DNA from: Sapria himalayana
Lineage: Eukaryota; Streptophyta; Magnoliopsida; Malpighiales; Rafflesiaceae
DNA length: 64,000 bases
Assembly: GCA_029783825.1 (NCBI GenBank)
Contig: JAREIK010011351.1
Span: 39,567-103,566 of the forward strand
Direction of reading: 5' to 3'
Position 1 is the stretch's first letter, and every line of letters begins with the position of its first letter. The translations under genes and the position numbers were made by a program. The notes under the pieces are model-generated. The model made no database searches. It was given only the letters and a program-made list of their open reading frames with translations, and was not told where the DNA came from. This document shows, one piece after another, positions 1 to 12,700 of this stretch.

Positions 1-1708
1 AAAAAAATTAATTTGTTGATTTTTTTTAATTTTTGAATGTTATAACCTTTGAAAATATAATAATTTTAATTTTATATAATGTAAACACAATATAAATAAT
101 TTTATTTATAGATATTAAAATAATGATCGATAAATAAATTAATAAATTTGTATTTATAAGAATGATATAAAATTAAATATAATTGTATAATCTAAAATGA
201 TTCAAAATCAAAATAAGATATAATATTAAATAATTATTTTTTATTTTTAAAATTGTGCCTCTTTTTATGAGCATCTTTTTTGATGAAAAATAAATTATTT
301 AAATTATATATGTCGCACTAATAATTTATTTTGTAATTAATATTTCTATAAAAATAAACTGATAAATAATTAAAATGAATATTTAAAATTATAAAGAATA
401 CTAATAAAACTGAGATTTATGATTTAATATTTAATGTTTTAACTATTTATGGCTTCAGGGTTTAGGAGTTTTGTCATTTTAATATTTAGTCATTTAGTGG
501 TTTATAGGTTTTATATAAAAAATAAAATAACAAAAAATTTATTTTTGTTATTTTTTCTTATTTTTGAAGGTTATAACCTTTGAAAATATAAAAATTTTTA
601 AATTTTTTTTTGAAAAGTGAATACAATATGAAGTTATAATAATCATAATAATTATATATAATATAATTTCAATATAAACTATTTTATTGATATTTATTAT
701 AATAATGATCATAAAAAAGAAATAATCAATTATTAATAAGATAAATATTGTTTAAAATATATTTGCAAAACCTAAAATGACTCAAATCAAACTGAAAATT
801 TAAGTAAATATTAATTTTAAATTTTTAAATTTTTGTATCCATTTATAAGGCTATATATTTTTTGATGAAAAATAAATTATTTAAATTATATTTGTCTCAC
901 TAATAATTTATTTTTTAATTTATATTTCTATAAATTTAAACTAATAAATAATTAAAATGTATATTTAAAATTATAATGAATACTAAAAAAATGAGATTTA
1001 TTATTTATTATTTAGTGTATAACTATTTAATTGTTTATGTTTTTTGTGGTTTTGGGGTTAAGAAGTTTATTGATTTATATATTTACACATTTTCGTGTTT
1101 ATATGTTTTATTTAATCAATGAAATAACAAAAAATTTATTTTTTGAATTTTCGTGATTTTCAAAGGTTATTACCTTAAAAAATATAATAATTTTTTAATA
1201 GTTCTAAAATATGAATACAATACTTGTTTATAATAATCTTAATAATTATATTTGTCGTAGATTCAATATAAAAAAATTTATTAATATATATTATAAAAAT
1301 GATCAAAAAATAAATTAATAAACTATTATTAATAAGATTGATCGCAATTAAAATATAATTGCAAAACCTATATATAACTATTCAAAATCAAAGTAAAATA
1401 TTTTACTAAATAATAATTTTTTGTTTTTAATTTTTTACTTCTTTATATAAGCTTATTTTTTTTTGATTAAAAATAAATGATTAAAATTATATTTGTATCA
1501 CTCATTATTTATTTTGTGATTCATATTTCTATAAAAAATAAACTAATAAATAAATAAAATGAATATTTAAAATTATAATGAATACAAATTAAAATGAGAT
1601 TTATGATTTATTATATATGGTATCTGGTTTAATGGGTTGATTATTTAGTGATTTATAGGTTTTATTTATATAATTAAAATTTAAAATTCTATTTTTGATT
1701 ATTTCTGA

Positions 1709-1734
1709 TTTTCAAAGGTTATAACCTTTGAAAA
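1709..1734. repeat. 26-bp perfect palindrome of the satellite monomer (representative)
   Basis: A perfect inverted repeat with core CAAAGGTTATAACCTTTG flanked by TTT on the left and AAA on the right, centred between 1721 and 1722. The same site occurs once per monomer throughout the window, often with one or two mismatches, for example near 8860, 13152, 29776, 31818 and 36265. It is among the most conserved and least AT-rich parts of the monomer. It could be a protein-binding site or a cruciform/hairpin. Function is inferred; only the symmetry and conservation are seen. Confidence 0.85.
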
Positions 1735-2174
1735 TAAAATAATTTTTAAAAATTATTGGAAATGTGAATACCATGTATAATTATATTAATCTTACTAATT
1801 ATATAACATATAAATTCAAAATAAATAATTTTAAAGATAGATATCATAATAATAATCAAAAATTAAATTAATAAACTATTATTAATAATATTAATATAAA
1901 TAAAAATATTTTTAAATCACACAAAATGATTCCAAAACAAATCAAAATATATTACTAAATAATAATATTAAATTTTTAAAATTTTCTTTCTTTTTTTAAG
2001 CTTATATTTTTTTTATTAAAATAAATTATTTAAATAATATTTGTCTCACTCGAAATTTATTTTGTAATTAATTTTTCTAAAAAATTAAACTATAAATAAT
2101 TAAAATAAATATTTAAAATTATAATAAATAGAAATAAAAATGAGATTTATAAATTATTAAGTAGTATATAGCTG

Positions 2175-2254
2175 TTAAAAGGTTTATGTATTTAGGGGTT
2201 TCAGGATTTATGAGCTTAATGATTTAAGTAAGTAAGCATTTAATGATCTATAGT
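2175..2254 (+). repeat. Octamer tract inside satellite monomer (representative)
   Basis: Ten consecutive 8-bp units in unbroken register, mostly of form TTTAGNNN or TTTANNNN. Examples are TTTATGTA at 2183, TTTAGGGG at 2191, TTTATGAG at 2207 and TTTAAGTA at 2223. An equally clean ten-unit tract lies at 8725-8804, with TTTAGGGA at 8741 and TTTAGGAG at 8757. Similar tracts are found at about 437-515, 5363-5420, 5930-6010, 9460-9545, 21000-21080, 25472-25560 and, reversed, in the - blocks. The unit resembles plant telomeric TTTAGGG with one extra base, but relationship to telomeres is inference. Confidence 0.85.
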
Positions 2255-3996
2255 TTTTATATAAAAAATGAAATAACAAAAAATTTATTTTTTTTATTTT
2301 TTCACATTTTCAAAGGTTAAAACCTTTGAAAATGTGATAATTTTAATTTTTTTTTCAAAAGTGATTACAATATTTAGTTATAATAATCATTATATTTATA
2401 TATCATATAAATTCAATATAAGCAATTTTTTTAATTAATATTCTAATAATGATGAAAAAATAACTTAATAATCTATTATTAATAAGATAAATATCAATTA
2501 AAATATATTTACAAAGCCTAAAATGAAATAGAAGCAAAGGGAAATATATTACTATATAATAATTTTTTGTTTTGAAATTTTTTTTTCTATTAAAAAGTTT
2601 ATCTATATTATTTTGATAAAAAATAATTTATATAAATTATATTTGTGTAACTCATAATTTATTTTGTAATTAATATTTATATAAAAATAAACAAATAAAT
2701 AATTAAATTTGAATATTTAAAATTAAATGAAAAAAAATGAGATTTATTCTTTATTATTTAGGATATACCAGTAAAATTTAAATTAGATTCGTCTCACTAA
2801 TAATTTATTTTGTAATTAATATTTCTATACAAATAAACTGATAAATAAATAAAATAAAAATTTAAATTATACTAGAATAATTAAAATAATTTATTTTGTT
2901 CCTCTCTCAACTCTAGAATGATTGCTAAAGCTCTAACCAAAATAATAGGAGCTTTTACTTTATCCCAATTATATCTCATCATATTTGATGTTGAATCACT
3001 GGGCTATCAAAGGTATTTGACTCATGTATGCTAACAGACTAAACCAAAGTTGTACTCCTATATGTTGAAATAGCTAGTTGTTGAGGATGCTATTTATATT
3101 GATTATATAATTTCTTCTAAAATATCTCTCATGCACACACTCAAAGAAATTTTTTTAAAACATAGTTCACCTCTAATAAAATAACGACCTTATAGCCTAT
3201 TAGAACAAACTAGCCCCAGGGCGGCTTGAACAGGGCAAGAAGTATGGGCTCTCTTTCAATCAAGAATCAAAAAATATATTTTATTGGCATGTATACCCAC
3301 CCTTATTATATCCTCATGGATATGTAAAGTATCATTTATTTCTTTTTATATTAAATGAGTTATGTATACAAGCTCACAATACCCAAAAAGGTGCAAATGA
3401 ATCATATACAATTGTATAAAAGGTTTTAATCATTGCTCACAATATTAGTCTTGCATATTGACTCTTGAGGTCACAAATCAAAGGAAAACGCCATAGTGAT
3501 ATTTCCAATCCCAAGAATTTTAGCTATAAAAAGTTATAAAGAGTAGTACTCGAGCTTTAACTATTTCTAGGGTCATGACTTTTGCTCTTGAGGAATGTCC
3601 AAAGTTACAATCATTCCTAGTGCAATGACTTTGAAATATAAAGATAAAATGTACAAGCTATGGTCATATCCAATACTGTGAACCAGTATTATAGTGATTA
3701 AATATGTATGTATGATCAATCTTAGTGCCATAACAATATGTTCAATAGAGAGACACAAGTTATGGCATTTTCTCATCGATATGATTTTGTGTTCTATAAA
3801 CAAAATATACAATCATGACCATTGCTAATGCTAAAATAATCTAAAGCAAGAAAGAGACTGAATCCATAACTCACCCCTTGAGTCATGACTTTGTGTAACA
3901 TATACAAAAAGATAAATCTGTGACATTCCTAAAAGTTGTGAATTTCAATTTAAATTTAATACTTAGTCATTTCATTATAAAAGTGCAAAACATGAG

Positions 3997-4069
3997 ATTT
4001 AGGATTTAGGGTTTATGAATTAGGGTTATAGTTTATGGTTTAAGGTTTAGGATTTAAAGTTTAGGGTTT
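3997..4069 (+). repeat. Degenerate telomere-like TTTAGGG tract in island A
   Basis: About ten 7-bp units with TTTAGGG, TTTAGGA, TTTATGG and TTTAAGG variants. It directly abuts the poly(T) run (poly(A) on the minus strand) at 4074-4090. TTTAGGG is the standard plant telomere repeat. The tract is interstitial and degenerate, so it is not a working telomere. Confidence 0.8.
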
Positions 4070-4073
4070 GTCG

Positions 4074-4109
4074 TTTTTTTTGTTTTTTTTGGAAAATACA
4101 CACTTTATT
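4074..4109 (-). terminator. Poly(A) tail and AATAAA signal of retroposed sequence, island A
   Basis: On the minus strand AATAAA (4104-4109) lies just before a poly(A) run (4074-4090, broken by one other base). The spacing is typical of an mRNA cleavage site. The same arrangement is kept in islands B, D and E, so the sequence upstream was probably copied from a polyadenylated RNA. The transcript itself is not recognised. Confidence 0.65.
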
Positions 4110-5360
4110 TATCATTTAGGCACACAACTTACAAGAGACTAAAGAGCTGACTAATTTAGGACAGCCCACCAAATCCTATGCACCTTAATGATTCTATGCA
4201 TAAAATACATAAAAAAACATAATGCCTAATAATTCCAAGCGTAAGAATACAACTAAAATCACCTGGCATTCCCGGACTTCAGAGTTGGCATTGAGTCATT
4301 ATGCGCACTGTGTCCTTTCCATTCGGATTTGTCCAAGCCTTTTGGAGGAACCTGAATGATGAACCATATTAAAACTATGCAAATATAAGATTGTGCATGT
4401 GAGTGACATGCAGCATCAAGCATTTGCCTATGTCATTGCTATGCAATGGAATACATGTAAAACTAAATACCCATAAATCTACAAGTCCATATCTATGGCA
4501 CTTTGTCAATTCATTCTCACCTCTGAATTCCACATTCTTTTGCTCCAATGATCCTCAAAAGTGTATCTATTGGTTAGAATGCTTCCTCCTCGATCTCCAA
4601 GAAGTGGCTATATGTTGAACTGACAAAATATCAAAAAATATGCATGCATCGGTGTGCATGTGTGATGAGGTCAATCGCATAGTCTAATTATCTATGCGTA
4701 CAACCAAGCTAGAATACAAGTAAAATTACAAAATTCTATAAAGATGGGTCTTCTGCTCCCGGGAGTGCAGCATCGCCTAATGTGTATTTATAAAATGCAT
4801 AGTGGGCCCCACTTAGAGATACTCATGGGTCCAGTTGCTCTCATTGCATGCTACATAGAGAACACACAAGATTGTGTGTGTGAGTAATTCATGATATGTC
4901 TCTAAAAGTACATTGTGCATACAATGTCCAAAATACAAATAAGACTACAAACATAAACTACAAGTTTCAATCTTTCGCTTCCGTGTGGATGGTCTGGACT
5001 CCATTGCTTACTGGCCCTGCTTGGTGATGCTTCAGATTTTGCCGGCTCTCCAATTAATCATGGATTACCCGCTACTCCTGTTGGGCAATGGTTGGGTGGT
5101 CCTCTATGCTGCCTGATAGGGCTAGTGGGATCCACTCCTAGCTAATCCTGGGATTACTCCCGACCACTTTGTTCGGTCTTGTCAGTTTTCTGAATGTTAT
5201 CATCCCGGCATGCTAGTGGGGCCCTCGACAAGCTGGTGGCCCATACTTCTGGCTACTTCCAGGACATGCTAGCCCCTCTAAATGCTACACCAAAATGGAC
5301 AAGAATATGTGCACGTGTGTTTGTGGTCATTCGCTATGTGTGTGTGGTGCAGCAGTATCA

Positions 5361-8300
5361 GGGTTTAGAAGTTTAGTAATTTAAGTATTTAGGTATTTTG
5401 TGGTTTATTGGTTTTATTTAAATAATTAAATAACAAAAAAATTATTTTTATGATTTTTTCTCATTTTCAAGGTTATAACCATTGAAAATATTATAATTTT
5501 TAATTTTTTTTCAAATTTTAATACAATATTTAATTATAATAATCATACAAGTTAAATATCTTGTAAATTAAAAATAAATAATTTTATTGATCGATATTAT
5601 AATATTGATCATAAAATAGATTAATAAACTATTATTAATAAGATAGATATTAATTAAAATATATTTGCAAAACTTAAAACGATTCAAAATCAAAGTAAAA
5701 TATATTACTAAATAATAATTTTTTATTTTTAAATTTTAGATTCTTTTTCAAGCTTATAAATTTTTTTGATGAAGATAAGTTTTTTAAATTATATTTGTCT
5801 CATTCATAATTTTATTTTAAAATTAATATTTCTATAAAAATAAACAAATAAATAATTAAAATGAATATTAAAATTATAATGAATACAAATAAAAATGAGA
5901 TTTATGATTAATTATTTAGGGTATACCAGTTTAATGGTTTAAGTATTTAAGAGTTTATGAGTTTAGTGATTTAAGTGTTTAGGCATTTAGTAGTTTATAT
6001 GTTTTATTTAAATAATGAAATAACAAAAAAATTATTTTTCAAATTTTTTATCAATTTTGAAGGTTATAACATTTATAAATATAATAATTTTAAATTTTTT
6101 TTCAAATGTGAATACAATATTTAGTTATAATAAACTTAATAATTATATATCATGTAAATTAAAAATAAACAATTTTATTGATAGATATTAATAAACTAAA
6201 TATAAATATAAATATAATAATGATCAAAAAATCAGTTAATAAACTATTATTTATTGATAGATACTTATTTATTATTTATAAATACTTAAACCTTTAAAGA
6301 TGGTTTAAATGTTTAAGTTTTAAGGATTTTGGGGTTGTGAGGTTTAGGAGTTTAATGATTTAAGCATTTAGGCATTTAGTTGTTTATAGGTTTTATATAA
6401 ACAATAAAATAACAAAAATTTTATTTTTGTGATTTTATCTCATTTTCAAAGATGATAACCTTTAAAAATATAATAATTTTTAAATTATTTTCAAACATAA
6501 ATATAATATTTAGTTATAATAATCTTTATATTTATATATCATGTAAATTCAATATAAAAATTTTATTGATAAATATTCTAATAATGATCAAAAAATAAAT
6601 TAATAATCTATTATTAATAAGATAGATATTAATTAAAATATAATTACAAAACTTAAAATGATTCAGAAGCAAAGCAAAATATATTACTATATAATAATTT
6701 TTTGTTTTGAAATTTTTTTTCTTTTAAAAAGTATATCTAAAATTTTTTGATGAAAAATAATTTATATAAATTATTTTTGTCTAGCTCAATTTATTTTGTA
6801 ATTAATATTAATATATAAATAAACAAATAAATAATTAAAATGAATATTTAAAATTATAATGAAAAAAAATGAGATTTATTATTTATTATTTAGGGATACT
6901 ATTTTAATTTAAATTAGATCAGGCTCACTAATAATTTATTTTGTAATTAATATTTCAATAAAAATAAACTGATAAATAATTAAAATAAAAATTTAAAATT
7001 ATGCTGAATAAAATTTAAAATGATATTTATGATTTATTTTTACTGTATACCAGTTTAATGGTTTAAGTATTTAGAGGTTTTTTCATTTAGGATTTTAGCA
7101 ATATATGTTTTTAGGGTATACCAGTTTAAAGGATTATCTATATAGGGGTATCGGGATTTTGTAGTTTAGTGATTTAAGTGTTTAGGCATGTAGTGATTTA
7201 TAGGTTTTATTTAAACAATGAAATACAAAAAAAACTATTTTTTTTATTTTTTCACATGTTAAAAGGTTATAATCTTTGAAAATATAAAAATTTTAAAACT
7301 TTTTTCAAAAGTGAATACAATATTTAGTTATAATAATTATTAAATTTATATATCATATAAATTCAATATAACTTTTTATTGATAAATATTCTAATAATGA
7401 TCAAAAAATAAATTAATAATCTATTATTAATAAGTTAGATATCAATTAAAATATAATTACGAAACCTAAAATGATTCAGAAACAAAGCAAAATATATTAG
7501 TATATAATATTTTTTTGTTTTTAATTTTTTTCTTCTTTTATTAAGTTTATCTTTATTTTTTTCGTTGAAAAATAATTTATATAAATTATATTTGTATAAC
7601 TTATAATTTATTTTGTAATTAATATTTTTATAAAAATAAACAAATAAATAATTAAAATGAATATTTAAAATTATAATGAAAAAAATAAAAATGAGATTTA
7701 TTATTTATTATTTAGGATATACATGTTTAAAAAATTTATCTATTTAAGGTTTTCGATATTTAGAAGTTATTGATTTAAGTATTTTAGCATTTAGTGGTTT
7801 ATAGATTTTATTTAAACAATGAAATAAAAAAAAAATTATTTTTGATATTTTTTGAAATTTTCAAAGGTTATAACATTTCAAAATATAATAATTTTAAAAT
7901 TTTTTTAAAAATGTGAATACAATATTTAGTAATAATAAATTTTATAACTATATATAATATAAACTAAATATAAAACAATTTTATTTATAGATATTATATC
8001 AATTATCAAAAAATAAATTAATAAACTATTATTAATATGATCGATATAAATTAAAATATAATTAAAAAACCTAAAATGATTCAAAATCAAAGTAAAATTT
8101 ATTACTAAATAATAATTTTTTTTAGTTTTGCATCATTTTAAAGGTTTAAGTATTTAAAGGTTTTGTCATTTAGGAGTTTAGCAATTTATGTTTTTAGGAA
8201 TTTAGTGGTTTAGGTTTTATTTAAACAATAAAATAACAAAAAAAAATTGTAATTTTTTCTCATTTTAAAAGGTTATAACCTTTGAAAATACAATAATATT

Positions 8301-9740
8301 TAAAATTTTTTGAAATGTGAATACAATAATTAGTTATAATAATATTAATAATTATATAACATATAAATTCAATATAAATAATTTTATTAATAGATAATAT
8401 AATAATGATCAAAATTTAAATTAATAAACTATTAATAAAAAGATTGATATTAATAAAAATATATTTAAAAAATCTAAATTGATTCAAAATTAAAGTAAAA
8501 TATATTACTGGATTATAATTTTTAATTTTTAAATTTTTACTTGTTTTATAAGCAAATATTTTGTTTGATTCAAAATAAATTATTTAAAATATATATGTCT
8601 CATAATTTAATTTGTAATAAATATTTCTATAAAAATAAACTAATAAATAATTAAAATGAATCTTTAAAATTATAATAAATAGAAATAAAAATTAAATTTA
8701 TTAATTATTAAGTAGTATATAGCGGTTTAAAGGTTTATGTATTTAGGGATTATGAGGTTTAGGAGTTTACTGATTTAACTGTGTATGCATTTAATGGTTT
8801 ATAGGGTTTATTAAAAAAATAAAATAATAAAATTTTTTATTATTTTTTTTGATATTTTCAAAGGTTATAACCTTTGAAAATAAAATAATTTTAAATTTTT
8901 TTTAAATGCGAATACAATATTTAGTTATAATAATCATTATATTTATATATCAAATAAATTCAATATAAACAATTTTACTGATAAATATTCTAATAATGAT
9001 CAAAAAATAAATTAATAATCTATTATTAATAAGATAGATATAAATTAAAATATAATTATAAAACCTAAAATGATTCAGAAGAAAAGTAAAATATATTACT
9101 ATATAATAATTTTTTGTTTTGAAATTTTTTTACTTTAAAAAAGTTTATCAATAATTTTTTGATGAAAAATAATTTATATATAATATATTTGTGTAACTCA
9201 ATTTATTTTGTAATTAATATTTATATATAAATAAACAAATAAATAATTAAAATGAATATTTAATATTATAATGAAAAAAATGAGATTTATTATTTATTAT
9301 TTAGGGATACCGGTTTAATTTAAATTAGATCTGTCTCACTAATAAATTAATTTGAAATTAATATTTCTATAAAATAAATTTATAAATAATTAAAATAAAA
9401 ATTTAAAATTATACTAAATACAAATTACATTGAGATTTATGATTTATTATTAATGTATACCACTTTAATGATTTAAGTATTTAGATGTTTAGTCGTTAGG
9501 AGTTTAGCGATTTATGTTTTTAGGCTTTTAGTGGTTTATATGTTTTATTTAAAAAAATAAAATAACAGAAAAAATTTTTATAATTTTTTATCATTTTCAT
9601 AGGCTATAACATTTGAAAATGTAATAATATTTAAAATTTTTTGAAATTTTAATACAATATTTTGTTATAATAATATTAATAATTATATATCAAATAAATT
9701 TAATATTAATAATTTTATTGATAGATACTATAATTATTTA
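5361..9740 (+). repeat. Satellite, forward block 2
   Basis: The palindromic landmark lies near 5467, 6058, 6446, 7264, 7862, 8270, 8860 and 9600. The short spacings (about 390 and 410 bp) mark monomers with internal deletions, for example the join near 8112-8120. The long spacings (about 740-820 bp) carry the 150-bp partial duplication, as near 6890-7060 and 9296-9470. Around 6200-6310 an atypical monomer repeats a TTTATATTTATA-rich stretch, and this recurs reversed beside islands B, D and E. The block ends where the orientation flips at about 9740. There is no gene. Confidence 0.88.
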
Positions 9741-9750
9741 TTAGTGTATT
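9733..9750. other. Satellite orientation switch (+ to -)
   Basis: Left of here the monomers read with TTTAGNNN octamers on the + strand. From about 9745 the sequence reads as the reverse complement, starting inside a monomer (TATTTATTACAAAATAAATT). The right side matches sequence starting near 41040 and 53735. In those copies the matched segment begins about 145 bp downstream of a hAT end, which is absent here. This is the centre of a large imperfect inverted repeat. Confidence 0.75.
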
Positions 9751-12700
9751 TAATTATAAATATTTATTACAAAATAAATTATGAGTGGGACAAATATAAT
9801 TTAAATAATATATTATTTATCTAATAAAAATATATGCTTATAAAGAAGTATAAATTTAAAAATTAAAAAATATTATCAAGTAATATAAGTTACTTTAATT
9901 TTGAATCATTTTGGGTTTTGTAAATATTTTTTAATTAAAATCTATCTTAATATTAATAGTTTATAAATTTAATTTTTGATCATTATTATAATATCTATCA
10001 TTAAAATTATTTATATTAAATTTATATAATATATAATTATTAATATTATTATAACAAAATATTGTATTAAAATTTTAAAAAAATTTGAATATTATTATAT
10101 TTTCAAATGTTATAACCTATGAAAATGATAAAAAATTATAGAAAATTTTTTTGTTATTTTATTTTTTTAAATAAAACCTATAAACCACTAAAAGCCTAAA
10201 AACAAAAATCGCTAAACTCCTAACGACAAAACCTCTAAATACTTATATCATTAAACTGGTATACATTAATAATAAATCTAAATCTCATTTTTATTTTTAT
10301 TCATAATAATTTTAAATTTTTATTTTAATTATTTATCAATTTATTTAATAGAAATATTAATTACATAATAAATTATTAGTGAGACAGATCTATTTTAAAT
10401 TAAACTAGTATCCCTAAATAATAAATAATAAATCTCATTTTTTTTCATTATAATTTTAAATATTCATTTTAATTAATTAATTATTTATTTATATATAAAT
10501 ATTAATTATAAAATAAATTGAGTTGGACAAATATAATTTATATAATTTAATTTTCATCAAAAAAATATTGATAAAATTTTTAAAAGAAAAAATAATTTCA
10601 AAACATAAAATTATTATATAGTAATATATTTTGCTTTTCTTCTGAATCATTTTAGGTTTTGTCATTATATTTTAATTGATATCTATCTTATTAATAATAG
10701 ATTATTAATTTATTTTTTGATCATTATTAGAATATTTATCAATAAAATTGTTTATACTTAATTTATATGAAATATAAATATAATAATTATTATAACTAAA
10801 TATTGTATTCACATTAAAAAAAATATAAAAATTATTATATTTTCAATGGTTAAATTTTGAAAATATCAAAAAATAATAAACATAATTTTTTTATTATTTT
10901 ATTTTTTTAATAAAACCTATAAACCAATAAATGCATACATAGTTAAATCAGTAAACTCCTAAACCTCATAATGCCTAAATAAATAAACCATTAAACCGCT
11001 ATATACTACTTTATAATTAATAAATCTAATTTTTATTTCTATTTATTATAATTTTAAATATTCATTTTAATTATTTATTAGTTTATTTTTATAGAAATAT
11101 TTATTACAAATTAAATTATGAGTGCTACATATATATTTTAATTAATTTATTTTTAATCAAAAAAAATATATGCTTATAAAAGAAGTAAAAATTTAAAAAT
11201 TAAAAAGTATTTTATAGTAATATATTTTACATTAATTTTTAATCAATTTGGGTTTTGTAAATATTTTTTAATTAATATTAATCTTTTTATTAATAGTTTA
11301 TTAATTTAAATTTTGATCATTATTATTTTATCTATCAATAAAATTATTTATATTGAATTTATATGATATATAATGATTAATATTATTATAACTAAATATT
11401 GTATTCCAATTTCAAAAAATTTTAAATATTATTATATTTTCAAAGGATATAACCTATTAAAATCAAAAAAAATTACAAATTTTTTTTAGTTATTTTATTG
11501 TTTAAATAAAACCTATAAGCCACTAAATGCCTAAAAACATAAATTGCTAAACTCCTTAACGAAAAAACCTATAAATACTTAAACCATTAAATAGGTGTAC
11601 ATTAATAAAAAATCATAAATCTCAATTTAATTTTTATTAAGTATAATTTTAAATTTTTATTTAATTATTTATAAGTTTATTTTTATATAAATATTAATTA
11701 TAAAATAAATTATTAGTGAGACATATCTAATTTAAATAATTTATTTTTTATCAAAAAAAAATATATCTTTATAAAAAGAGGCAAAATTTTAAAAACAAAA
11801 ATGTATTATTTAGTAATATATTTTATTTTTATTTTGAATCATTTTAGATTTTGCAATTATATTTTAATTTATATCATTGTTATCAATAATAGTTTATTAA
11901 TTTTTTTTTTGATCATTATTATAATATCTAATAATAAAATTATTTATATTGAGTTTACATTATATATAATTATTAAGATTATTATTACTGAATATTATAT
12001 TCACATTTAAAAAAATTAAAAATTATTATATTTTCAATGGTTATAACCTTCAAAAATTAAAAAAAATGAAAAAATTAAATTTTTTATTTTTTCATTCTTT
12101 AAATAAAAACTATAAATCACTTAAGGCCTAAACACTTAAATCACTAAACCCCGAAATGCCTAAATACTTAAAACATTAAACTAGTATATCGTGAATAATA
12201 ACTAAAAATCTCAATTTTATTTGTATTCATTATAATTTTAAATATTCATTTTAATTATTTATTAGTTTATTTTTATAGAATTAAAAATTAAAAATAAATT
12301 ATGAGGAAGACAAATATAATTTAAATAATTTACTTTTATTAACAAAAAAATAAACTTATAAAAAGAAGCAAAACATCAAAGAAAGTATTATTTTGTAATA
12401 TATTTTATTTTGATTTTGAATAAATTTACGTTTTGCAAATATATTTAAAATAATATCTATCTTATTAATAATAGTTTATTAATTAATTTTTTGATCATTA
12501 ATATAATATATTTCAATATAATTGTTTATATTGAATTTAAATGATATATAATTATTAAGATTATCATAACTAAATATAGTATTCACATATAAAAAAATTT
12601 AAAAATTGTTATATTTTGAAAGTTTATAAACTTCAAAAATGTGAAAAAATAACAAAAATAATGTTTTTGTTATATCATTGTTTAAACAAAACTTATAAAC

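Larger units (their letters stand above)
1..2888 (+). repeat. AT-rich ~595-bp satellite, forward block 1
   Basis: Tandem monomers recognised by their palindromic GGTTATAACC landmark near 41, 567, 1162, 1713 and 2310, giving spacings of about 525-600 bp. Each monomer then runs through a very AT-rich stretch, a GTCTCACT/ATAATTTATTTT segment, a GGTATACC-like site and a tract of TTTAGNNN octamers reading on this strand. The last monomer is abnormal: near 2755-2790 the sequence jumps from the GGATATACC site back to the GTCTCACTAATAATTTA segment. This is the 150-bp partial duplication seen in many monomers, and it is where island A begins. No coding potential is visible. Confidence 0.9.
2889..5360 (-). 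mobile_element. Island A: full-length composite retroposon-like island
   Basis: Non-satellite DNA of about 2.47 kb, clearly less AT-rich than its surroundings, bounded by satellite on both sides. Read on the minus strand it has three parts. First comes about 1.27 kb ending in AATAAA and a poly(A) run (T-run on + at 4074-4090). Next is a degenerate CCCTAAA-like tract (3997-4069 on +). Last is about 1.1 kb of unrecognised sequence down to 2889. Islands B and E are near-complete homologues and D and C are partial ones. Short open frames inside are not conserved in all copies, so I call no gene. It interrupts the satellite between the 150-bp duplication and the octamer tract, with roughly 80 bp of satellite missing and no target-site duplication seen. 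The element family is not recognised. Confidence 0.75.

Noticed and set aside
4403..4618. 71-codon frame in island A related to part of 19565-19870
   Set aside because: It also runs against the poly(A) direction, differs in frame and length between copies, and has no recognisable domain.
2889..5360. LTR retrotransposon
   Set aside because: No long direct terminal repeats, primer-binding site, polypurine tract or gag/pol motifs are visible. Both ends differ and no target duplication is seen.
11801..12010. Open frames inside the satellite (also 17580-17762, 25526-25765, 36790-36978, 45111-45359, 50583-50771, 60389-60586)
   Set aside because: They are the same AT-rich monomer segments read in different copies, with extreme Ile/Asn/Tyr/Leu composition, no domain, and stops at different places in neighbouring copies.
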